Source of the DNA: an uncultured Oscillospiraceae bacterium
GTDB taxonomy: Bacteria > Bacillota > Clostridia > Oscillospirales > Oscillospiraceae
Reading direction: 5' to 3'
DNA length: 8,785 bases
Assembly: GCA_934623575.1 (NCBI GenBank)
Contig: CAKTVL010000040.1
Coordinates: forward strand, 1 to 8,785
In this document: positions 1-5,031 of the stretch, one piece after another
Layout: each line of letters opens with the position of its first letter
Position numbering within the stretch: the stretch's first letter is position 1
Position numbers and translations under genes: made by a program
The notes under the pieces: generated by a model
What the model saw: only the letters and a program-made list of their open reading frames with translations
Database searches by the model: none
Told to the model about the DNA's origin: nothing

Positions 1-17
1 ATGTAACCGCACTAACC

Positions 18-76
<59 letters not shown>

Positions 77-81
77 ACAAC

Positions 82-109
82 AGACCGTAAGGCCAACGCC
101 TTACGGTCT
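82..109 (+). terminator. Rho-independent terminator after the tRNA fragment
   Basis: There is a perfect 12-bp stem (AGACCGTAAGGC / GCCTTACGGTCT) with loop CAAC, followed by TGTTCT. It starts six bases after the tRNA CCA end, so it is most likely the original tRNA terminator. Confidence 0.75.
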
Positions 110-165
110 TGTTCTATCTACGGTTCAGATACACCTGCCCCACACAATTAAATCACTTATGCAGA

Positions 166-195
166 AGCACCCATTTTCAACAGAAAATGGGTGCT
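166..195 (+). terminator. Perfect hairpin, possible terminator
   Basis: A 13-bp perfect inverted repeat (AGCACCCATTTTC / GAAAATGGGTGCT) with loop AACA is followed by CTTTGCGTTT, a poor T tract. It lies about 50 bases upstream of the small ORF at 247 and could terminate upstream reads or be a structured leader of the element remnant. Confidence 0.45.
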
Positions 196-246
196 CTTTG
201 CGTTTCCAGGGAAAAATCCAGGGCAGCAGCCCAGAAAGGAGAACAC

Positions 247-465
247 ATGACCAATAGTATTCTGCGAAACTCGGACAGACGGCGAAGCTCCGCTTTCGTA
301 CAGGAGCCGCCGGAGCCGGTGTATTGCCGGCAGTCGGAGCGATGCGTGGGCTGCCCGTACCCCGGACACGGCATCGTCTGCTGGCACCCAGATGGGACTT
401 ACCTGCGGACGGACATGAACAAGATCAACGGATTGGAGGAAGAAAAATGTTTCAAGCAGTTCTGA
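247..465 (+). CDS. Small Cys-rich protein of a conjugative-element remnant
   Basis: This is a 72-residue protein of unknown function. The start is the ATG preceded by AGAAAGGAG at 234-242. Reading further upstream is possible, but it would run through the hairpin at 166-195 and has no ribosome binding site. Four cysteines (C27, C33, C36, C45) in a C-x5-C-x2-C-x8-C arrangement, with nearby histidines, suggest a small zinc-binding fold. The N-terminus is basic and Arg-rich. The gene overlaps the ArdA-like start by 19 bases, which suggests translational coupling within a former conjugative-element operon. Function is not recognised. Confidence 0.6.
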   Translation: MTNSILRNSDRRRSSAFVQEPPEPVYCRQSERCVGCPYPGHGIVCWHPDGTYLRTDMNKINGLEEEKCFKQF

Positions 466-977
466 GTAACCCTGACCACCCGGAATTTGTCGTGGTGACC
501 ATCCCATTCCCTATCCCTCACGACCAATACGCGCACTGCATGGAGCTGTTGGAAGCATTGGAGGTCGGCCACGCGGTCAAGGCGGATTGCAAGGTGGAGA
601 AGATCGACAGCTTCTACACCGTCCTCAAACGCATGGAGATGCTGACCGTCAATGTGGAAGAGCTGAACTACCTTGCCAAACGGCTGGACGGCTTCGATGC
701 GGGCGAGGCCGCACAGTTTCAAGCCATGGCGCACAAACTGGAGCTTTTTGAGTTGAAGGATCTCATCAACCTGACCTTCTGCTGCCAGCAGGCCACGGTC
801 ATTACGGATTTTTCTGACCTTGCCGCCGTTGGCCGCGACCACTACATGAACCTGCACGGCGGCGGTGCGCCGGTCGATGAGCTGAATGCGTTGGATAGCG
901 AGAATGTCGCCCGTCAGCTCATTGAAAGTAGCAGTGGAACGGTCACGCCCTACGGCGTGGTGTACGACAAGGTATAA
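447..977 (+). CDS. ArdA-like antirestriction protein, C-terminally truncated by frameshift
   Basis: This 176-residue product resembles the ArdA-type antirestriction proteins of Clostridial conjugative elements. Those proteins imitate DNA and block type I restriction enzymes during transfer. Recognisable blocks are the start MFQAVLSNPDHPEF, the central LNYLAKRLDGFDAGEAAQFQ, and LTFCCQQATVITDFSDL. The sequence is acidic, as expected for a DNA mimic. The start follows GGAGGAAG and lies inside the end of the upstream small ORF. Family members I recall continue past YGVVYD with NG-x-KLEQ-like sequence. Here the frame ends in KV-stop, while the continuation (KLEQVYQGREFP) sits in another frame at 977-1012. 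The simplest reading is one lost base near 969-972, followed by further decay (in-frame TAG at 1016). It is probably nonfunctional or only partly functional. Confidence 0.72.
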   Translation: MFQAVLSNPDHPEFVVVTIPFPIPHDQYAHCMELLEALEVGHAVKADCKVEKIDSFYTVLKRMEMLTVNVEELNYLAKRLDGFDAGEAAQFQAMAHKLELFELKDLINLTFCCQQATVITDFSDLAAVGRDHYMNLHGGGAPVDELNALDSENVARQLIESSSGTVTPYGVVYDKV

Positions 978-1058
978 AGCTGGAGCAGGTGTATCAAGGC
1001 AGAGAATTCCCGCGCTAGAGGAAGGTGCTCGTGCGGACAACTGCGGCAGCCAAAGTGA

Positions 1059-1250
1059 ATTCGTAGAAAAACCATCCGCTTCTATGACGGCTACCTGCAC
1101 ACCAACAGAGCCAGCGCATTTCTGCCAAAAGTGCTGCTGGATGTGCTGGAAGGCTCTCTCGGTGTCTACTGCGGGCGGGTGGGCAAGCTGCTATTCAATC
1201 TGGCGGTAGAGCACAGCATCACCAACCACCTGTTGGCGGAGGACGCTGAT
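1059..1250 (+). pseudogene. Headless coding fragment of the mobile-element remnant
   Basis: An open stretch without a start encodes IRRKTIRFYDGYL, a segment with FLPKVLLDVLEG, and then KLLFNLAVEHSITNHLL. It has protein-like composition and a regular amphipathic pattern, but an in-frame TGA at 1056-1058 closes it upstream. Downstream it reads straight into the htpG terminator hairpin at 1259 with no native end. It looks like the internal part of a small protein from the same conjugative element as the ArdA-like gene. I do not recognise the family with confidence. Between 978 and 1058 there is only the out-of-frame ArdA tail and noncoding decay. Confidence 0.45.
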
Positions 1251-1258
1251 ATGAAAAC

Positions 1259-1286
1259 GACCCCTCCGGCATCAGCCGGAGGGGTC
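1259..1286 (-). terminator. Terminator of htpG
   Basis: There is a perfect 12-bp stem (GACCCCTCCGGC / GCCGGAGGGGTC) with a 4-base loop. On the minus strand it is followed by GTTTTC and it lies 25 bases after the htpG stop. It also has a T-containing tail on the plus strand (ATTTTGCTTCT), so it can act in both directions. Confidence 0.85.
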
Positions 1287-1311
1287 ATTTTGCTTCTGTT
1301 CACTTCTCTGC

Positions 1312-3207
1312 TCACTGCCACAGGGAGCACAGCAGGTCAGTATACGCCGTGGGATCGTCGATGGGCAGGCCCGCGATCAGCTGCGCCTGGTTGTAAAACA
1401 CCTGGGCGTACTTCTTCGCCCGCTCCTGGTCGGTGAGCCGCGCCCGCTCGAAGGCCAGGAACGCCGGGTGGTCCACATTGACCTCCAGAATACGCTTGGC
1501 CTTGAGCCCCAGCTCCGGCTGCGCCGCCTTGAAGTACTTCTCCATCTCGAAGGTCACGCCCTCGCCGCTGCTGAGACACACCGGGTGGGTCTTTAACCGG
1601 GCCGAGGCCTTCACCTGATCCACCTGGTCGCCCAGGGCGTCCTTGATGAAGGCAAACGCCTCCTTGTACTGCTGCTCGTCCTGCTCCTGCTTCTCCGCCT
1701 CGCCGGGCAGGTCCAGATCGCCGTCGGTGGCGGAGCGGAAGGGCTTGTCCTTATACGTCCGCAGGACGTCCGGCAAAAACTCGTCAGCCTTGTCGGTGAA
1801 GTACAGGATCTCCATGCCCCGCTCCTTCAAAAGCTCTGTCTGGGGGATGTGATCCACCGCGTCCACCGTGTCGCCGGAGGCGAAATAGATGTATTTCTGC
1901 CCCTCCTTCATGCGGGAGACATACTCCTCCAGCGTCACCTGCTTCTTCTCGGTGGAGGAATAGAACAGCACCAGGTCCTGCAGCATGTCCTTCTTCTCGC
2001 CGTAGTTGTCCATAGCGCTGAGCTTGATCTGCCGGCCAAAGCTCTGCCAGAAGGCCTCGTACTTCTCCCGCTCGTCCCGGAGCAGGCGCTCCAGCTCGCC
2101 CTTGACCTTCTTCTCCAGATTGGCGCCGATGAGCTTCAGCTGCCGGTCGTGCTGCAGCAGCTCCCGGGAGATGTTCAGGCTCAGGTCCGGGGACTCCACC
2201 ACGCCGCGGACGAAGCTGAAGCACTCCGGCAGCAGCTCCTTGCACTTGTCCATGATCATCACACCGGCGGAGTACAGCTGCAGGCCGCCCTCGAATTCCT
2301 CGGAGTAGTACCGCAGGGGCGCCTTCTCCGGGATAAACAGCAGCGCCTTGTAGGTCACCGCGCCCTCGGCGGAGACGGTGATCACGCTCAGTGGCGGCTG
2401 GCTATCGCCAAAGCGCTGCTGGTAGAACTCGTCGTACTCCTCCCTGGTCACGTCGGCCTTCTTCCGCTGCCAAAGGGGCACCATGCTGTTGAGCGTCTCC
2501 CACTCGAACACCTCTTCGTACTCCGGCTTGTCCTCCGGGCAGCCCTCCTTCAGCTTGGGGTGGGGCATCAGCATCCGGATGGGGAAGCGGATGTAGTCGG
2601 AGTACTTCTTCACCAGCTTGTACAGGGGGTATTCCCGCAGGTACTGGCTGTACTCGTCCTTCTCCTCCTCGGTGTCCGGCTTGATGTGCATGATGATGTC
2701 GGTGCCCACGGTCTCCTTCTCACAGGGCTCGATGGTATAGCCGTCCACGCCGGTGGACTGCCATTTCCACGCCTGCTCCTCGCCGTACTTTTTGGTAATG
2801 ACGGTGATCTCGTCGGCCACCATGAACGCGGAGTAGAAGCCCACGCCGAACTGCCCGATGATGTCGGTGTCCGCCTTCTCGTCGCCCTCCACCTCCTGCC
2901 GGAATTTCAGGCTGCCGGAGGACGCGATAACGCCCAGGTTGTTCTCCAGCTCCTCCTGGCTCATGCCGACGCCGTTGTCGCTGACAGTCAGCAGCCGGTC
3001 CTCCTTGTTGATGGACAGCCGGATCTCAAACTGGTCCCGCGTCAGGCCCACCTTGTCATCGGTCAGGCTCAGGTAGCACAGCTTGTCGATGGCGTCGGAG
3101 GCGTTGGAGATGATCTCCCGCAGGAAGATCTCCTTGTGGGTGTAGATGGAGTTGATCATCAGATCCAGCAGCCGTTTGCTCTCCGCCTTGAATGCCTTTT
3201 TCTTCAT
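1312..3207 (-). CDS. htpG: Molecular chaperone HtpG (bacterial Hsp90)
   Basis: This is a cytosolic ATP-dependent chaperone that remodels client proteins. The 631 residues match the family length (about 620-630). The N-terminal GHKL ATPase domain (about 1-215) shows the N box E31-IISN35-ASD38, the D77-NGVG81 loop, the glycine-rich GQFGVGF at 118-124 and the GT-containing strand near 168. The middle domain (about 230-490) carries the conserved segment LNISRELLQHDRQLK around 344-358, including the catalytic-loop Arg348. The C-terminal dimerisation domain follows, with no MEEVD tail, as usual in bacteria. The start is ATG with AAAGGAGA at 3219-3226. No own promoter is evident, so expression probably depends on the promoter at 3605-3633 reading through the hairpin at 3233-3260. 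No CIRCE element was seen. Confidence 0.97.
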   Translation of the reverse strand: MKKKAFKAESKRLLDLMINSIYTHKEIFLREIISNASDAIDKLCYLSLTDDKVGLTRDQFEIRLSINKEDRLLTVSDNGVGMSQEELENNLGVIASSGSLKFRQEVEGDEKADTDIIGQFGVGFYSAFMVADEITVITKKYGEEQAWKWQSTGVDGYTIEPCEKETVGTDIIMHIKPDTEEEKDEYSQYLREYPLYKLVKKYSDYIRFPIRMLMPHPKLKEGCPEDKPEYEEVFEWETLNSMVPLWQRKKADVTREEYDEFYQQRFGDSQPPLSVITVSAEGAVTYKALLFIPEKAPLRYYSEEFEGGLQLYSAGVMIMDKCKELLPECFSFVRGVVESPDLSLNISRELLQHDRQLKLIGANLEKKVKGELERLLRDEREKYEAFWQSFGRQIKLSAMDNYGEKKDMLQDLVLFYSSTEKKQVTLEEYVSRMKEGQKYIYFASGDTVDAVDHIPQTELLKERGMEILYFTDKADEFLPDVLRTYKDKPFRSATDGDLDLPGEAEKQEQDEQQYKEAFAFIKDALGDQVDQVKASARLKTHPVCLSSGEGVTFEMEKYFKAAQPELGLKAKRILEVNVDHPAFLAFERARLTDQERAKKYAQVFYNQAQLIAGLPIDDPTAYTDLLCSLWQ

Positions 3208-3232
3208 GTTTGCTCAGATCTCCTTTGTGTTA

Positions 3233-3260
3233 AGGGAGATGCGCCAAGGCGCATCTCCCT
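3233..3260 (-). promoter_or_regulatory. Perfect hairpin upstream of htpG, overlapping its SD-pairing region
   Basis: On the minus strand, AGGGAGATGCGCC and GGCGCATCTCCCT form 13 complementary bases around a TT centre, ending seven bases before the htpG ribosome binding site. No T tract follows (TTAACACAAAGG), so it is a weak terminator at best for the upstream small gene. The 3' arm (ATCTCC) can alternatively pair with GGAGAT of the htpG ribosome binding site. Confidence 0.6.
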
Positions 3261-3276
3261 GTGGTATACGTTTGCT

Positions 3277-3561
3277 TTACGCGATCTTCTTCCGGCTGAC
3301 CAGCCATCCCACGCAGGACAGCACCGCCACCGCGCCGGACACGATCATCACGATCTTGCAGCAGGGCGGGATCACCTTCTGTACCTGCTTGCCGGCGCCG
3401 CGCGCCGCCTTGCCCAGCAGGCCCTTCACGGCCCCGGCCACGGTGCCTGCCGCCGCGGCGGCGGCCTGCAGGGCGATGTGCGCCAGCTTTTTGGCCAGCT
3501 TCACCGCTGCCGCCAGCGTCTTGCCGGCTATGCCGCACGCCTCATGTAAAAGCTTTCTCAT
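3277..3561 (-). CDS. Small Ala-rich protein with C-terminal membrane anchor
   Basis: This is a 94-residue protein of unknown function. The start at 3561 has an excellent ribosome binding site (AAGGAGGG) and lies about 45 bases downstream of a consensus promoter. A longer in-frame start at 3633 would lie inside the -35 box and is ruled out. Residues 1-60 form an Ala/Lys-rich, amphipathic-looking helical stretch (repeated AAA, VKLAKKLA, VKGLLGKAA). After PPCC (about residues 65-68) comes one hydrophobic segment (IVMIVSGAVAVLSCVGWLV) ending in SRKKIA, which suggests a tail-anchored inner-membrane protein with a positively charged end. It precedes htpG and may be cotranscribed with it. No family is recognised. 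Confidence 0.75.
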   Translation of the reverse strand: MRKLLHEACGIAGKTLAAAVKLAKKLAHIALQAAAAAAGTVAGAVKGLLGKAARGAGKQVQKVIPPCCKIVMIVSGAVAVLSCVGWLVSRKKIA

Positions 3562-3604
3562 ACGCAGCCCTCCTTCGGCTTCTGTCAGTATACGCTCTTG
3601 TTCT

Positions 3605-3633
3605 ATTATAGCCCCCCGCTCCGCCGCTGTCAA
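3605..3633 (-). promoter_or_regulatory. Consensus sigma-A promoter for the 94-residue membrane protein (and probably htpG)
   Basis: The minus strand carries TTGACA (3628-3633), a 17-base spacer and TATAAT (3605-3610), a perfect consensus match. The predicted transcript starts near 3598, leaving a leader of about 37 bases before the start codon at 3561. Confidence 0.9.
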
Positions 3634-3677
3634 CGCCGCCGGGCCGGGACTCAGTCGTTCTGCCGCCGATGCCTGAC

Positions 3678-4010
3678 TTACCGCATAAAGCGGTCAATGG
3701 CGTCGTTCAGCGCCTGGATGGCCTCCTGGTCGCCGGCCTCCACCGCATCCACGATGCAGTGGCTGATGTGGTCCTTGAGAATGGCCCGGCCGGTGCCGTT
3801 CAGGGCGGAGATCACCGCGCTGAGCTGCACCAGCACCTCGGCGCAGTCCTCTCCCCGCTCCACCATCTTGCGCACCGCGTCCAGATGGCCCTGGGCCCGG
3901 CTGAGCCGGTTCAGCACCGCCTTGGTCTGCTGGTGGCTGTGGTGGTGGGGATGGCCGTGCTCATGGGCATGGCCGCTCTCGTCCGCATGGGTATGGGTAT
4001 GCTCGTTCAA
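3678..4010 (-). CDS. CsoR/RcnR-family metal-sensing repressor with His-rich N-terminus
   Basis: This 110-residue protein belongs to the all-helical CsoR/RcnR/FrmR (DUF156) family. These tetramers release DNA when metal or an electrophile binds. The core begins near residue 30 (LNRLSRAQGHLDAVRKM). Cys56, His81 and Cys85 keep the exact spacing of the Cys-His-Cys site of copper sensor CsoR, which is also present in the nickel sensor InrS. RcnR would have His and FrmR a different residue at the last position. Residues 4-26 contain 11 histidines, unusual for a CsoR and suggestive of nickel or cobalt. Translation starts at TTG (4008-4010) after AGGGAG at 4015-4020, and this site overlaps the stop of a gene relic. 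It is divergent from a His-rich protein/CooT operon, so nickel is the favoured ligand by context. Copper cannot be excluded. Confidence 0.88.
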   Translation of the reverse strand: MNEHTHTHADESGHAHEHGHPHHHSHQQTKAVLNRLSRAQGHLDAVRKMVERGEDCAEVLVQLSAVISALNGTGRAILKDHISHCIVDAVEAGDQEAIQALNDAIDRFMR

Positions 4011-4019
4011 TGGTCTCCC

Positions 4020-4245
4020 TCACTTGTTGTACTCGTAGGCGGGCTTGTTCATGTCGTACTTCTGCTTCAGTGGGGGCGCGGAGGCGAACGGAGAAGCAGC
4101 CGGGCAGATCCAGCAGGGCCTCCGGCATGAAGCAGCAGGTATAGTCCAATTCCAGTTTTCCGTCACTTTTTGCTTGCTTTACCATGTCATTATTGGTCTA
4201 TCACAGGAGATTTTCGAAGTAAGTCAAGCGTTTAAGGTCCCTCAT
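4020..4245 (-). pseudogene. Relic of a 2-hydroxyacyl-CoA dehydratase-like gene
   Basis: A start ATG at 4243-4245 behind AAGAAGGA encodes MRDLKRLTYFENLL, followed by two in-frame stops (TGA TAG). The same frame continues with TNNDMVKQAKSDGKLELDY, then TCCFMPEALLDLPG and CFSVRLRAP. This head resembles Clostridial 2-hydroxyacyl-CoA dehydratase-type [4Fe-4S] proteins. Right after RLRAP the reading jumps, in another frame, to a plausible C-terminal tail (LKQKYDMNKPAYEYNK-stop at 4022-4070). The gene has therefore lost most of its interior and gained stops. It now forms the untranslated leader of the downstream CsoR-family gene, whose ribosome binding site overlaps its stop. The family assignment rests on recall of the motif and is moderate. 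Confidence 0.6.
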
Positions 4246-4279
4246 GTTTGTCCTTCTTCTGCGCGCAAAGCGCAGTTTT

Positions 4280-4362
4280 ATATACGAAAATTATACATAA
4301 TTTGAGGAAATCTGTCAACAAAATTGTACTGTTTACACAGATTTTAGACAGTTTTCGTATAT
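4280..4362. repeat. Nested inverted repeats in the divergent control region
   Basis: The outer arms ATATACGAAAA (4280-4290) and TTTTCGTATAT (4352-4362) are perfect 11-bp complements. Inside are AAATCTGT (4308-4315) and ACAGATTT (4337-4344). The outer left arm abuts and overlaps the -10 box of the minus-strand promoter. These are candidate operator sites for a DNA-binding protein acting on the divergent promoters. Confidence 0.6.
4290..4318 (-). promoter_or_regulatory. Consensus sigma-A promoter for the gene relic and CsoR-family gene
   Basis: The minus strand reads TTGACA (4313-4318), a 17-base spacer and TATAAT (4290-4295), a perfect consensus. The start point should be near 4283, inside an ACGAAAA-containing inverted repeat, so the promoter is probably regulated. 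Confidence 0.9.
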
Positions 4363-4403
4363 GTGTCTGTATCGTTGCTTTTTTGACGAAGGGGGACGAA
4401 AAA

Positions 4404-4432
4404 TTGACTTTAGGAGGGAGGTATGGTAAAAT
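4404..4432 (+). promoter_or_regulatory. Extended -10 sigma-A promoter for the His-rich/CooT operon
   Basis: TTGACT (4404-4409), a 17-base spacer and TAAAAT (4427-4432), with TGG directly upstream of the -10 box (extended -10). The start point should fall near 4439, so translation must begin downstream of it, which selects ATG 4457 over ATG 4433. Confidence 0.85.
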
Positions 4433-4444
4433 ATGTCATATTTT
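4428..4444. promoter_or_regulatory. Perfect palindrome overlapping -10 box and transcription start (candidate operator)
   Basis: AAAATATG-T-CATATTTT is a perfect 8-bp inverted repeat around one base. It covers the -10 box and the predicted start point of the His-rich/CooT operon, the classical position for a repressor site. It does not resemble the G-tract operators of CsoR/RcnR proteins, so another regulator may bind it. Confidence 0.6.
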
Positions 4445-4456
4445 GGGAGGTACGGC

Positions 4457-4768
4457 ATGGTTGACTACAACATGGAACAGCATAGAAAGCATGAGAATAA
4501 TGCAAGAACGGAAGAGAACGGCCACGGGCACGGGCATGTGCACGGCCACGAGCACAGCCACGGGCATGAGGCCCACTCGCCGGAGGAGGTGACGGCGCTG
4601 CTGGGGTACATGGTAGCGCACAATCGTCACCACGCAGAGGAATTGCACGAGCTGGCGCACAGCGTGGAGGGTGAGGCGGCGCAGCTGCTGCACGAGGCGG
4701 TGGTGGACCTGACCGTGGGCAACGAGAAGCTGGCGGAGGCGCTGCGCATTTTGAAGGGAGAGGAATGA
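4457..4768 (+). CDS. His-rich metal-binding protein, candidate nickel chaperone or store
   Basis: This is a 103-residue protein with 17 histidines. The start is ATG 4457, six bases after GGGAGG (4445-4450). An in-frame ATG at 4433 lies upstream of the predicted transcription start. Residues 9-40 hold 11 histidines, mostly as HG/HE/HS alternations (residues 23-37). The rest is a predicted helical hairpin (SPEEVTALLGYM, HNRHHAEELHELAH, then LLHEAVVDLTVGNEKLAEAL). It has a helical histidine ladder, H55-x3-H59 and H64-x3-H68, on one face. A His-rich tract plus a helical His site next to CooT recalls the nickel chaperone CooJ, with the His-rich tract at the opposite end. That similarity is architectural, not shown by sequence. 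The gene ends one base before the cooT-like start, so the two are cotranscribed. Confidence 0.85.
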   Translation: MVDYNMEQHRKHENNARTEENGHGHGHVHGHEHSHGHEAHSPEEVTALLGYMVAHNRHHAEELHELAHSVEGEAAQLLHEAVVDLTVGNEKLAEALRILKGEE

Positions 4769-4769
4769 T

Positions 4770-4946
4770 ATGTGTCTTTCCACAGTTCTGACGGCGGACC
4801 GGGAGACGGTGTGCAAAAACGTGGCGGCGGTGACGCAGAGGGATGGCAAGCTGGTGTTCACCGACATCATGGGCCGGGCCACGGTGGTGGAGGGGACGAT
4901 CGAGAAGATCGACCTGATGGAGAATGAAATCTTCATTACACAATAA
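4770..4946 (+). CDS. CooT-family nickel-binding protein
   Basis: This 58-residue protein begins MCLSTV and has the compact all-beta pattern of the CooT family (about 60-65 residues): alternating short strands with DGKLVFTDIMG and VEGTIEKIDLMEN. In Rhodospirillum rubrum, CooT is a dimeric nickel-binding protein involved in maturing the nickel site of carbon monoxide dehydrogenase, and Cys2 is the key nickel ligand. Cys2 is present here. A second cysteine, C15, is not a known ligand. The ribosome binding site GGGAGAGG lies inside the end of the His-rich gene and only one base separates the two genes. A terminator follows directly. No CO dehydrogenase or other nickel enzyme lies in the window, so the client is unknown. 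The gene is too short for many ORF callers. Confidence 0.88.
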   Translation: MCLSTVLTADRETVCKNVAAVTQRDGKLVFTDIMGRATVVEGTIEKIDLMENEIFITQ

Positions 4947-4950
4947 AGCG

Positions 4951-4976
4951 GCGCCCCCCGAGAGATCGGGGGGCGC
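4951..4976. terminator. Terminator between cooT-type gene and the convergent secreted-protein gene
   Basis: An 11-bp perfect stem (GCGCCCCCCGA / TCGGGGGGCGC) with loop GAGA is followed by TGTTCT on the plus strand and CGCTTTATTG on the minus strand. It starts four bases after the CooT stop and can serve both convergent units. Confidence 0.85.
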
Positions 4977-5031
4977 TGTTCTATCGGGAGGGCGCGGCGA
5001 CGGGGTAAGACGCCGCGGCCGTGATAGCGGG

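Noticed and set aside
1849..3549. Plus-strand open frame of 566 codons
   Set aside because: It is antisense to htpG and the membrane-protein gene, has no RBS, and its Val/Leu/Gly/His-heavy composition is the usual shadow of a GC-rich gene.
4423..4464. Short leader ORF (MVKYVIFWEVRHG) with AGGAGGGAGG in front
   Set aside because: It begins upstream of the predicted transcription start of the only promoter seen, and its RBS-like sequence lies in the promoter spacer.
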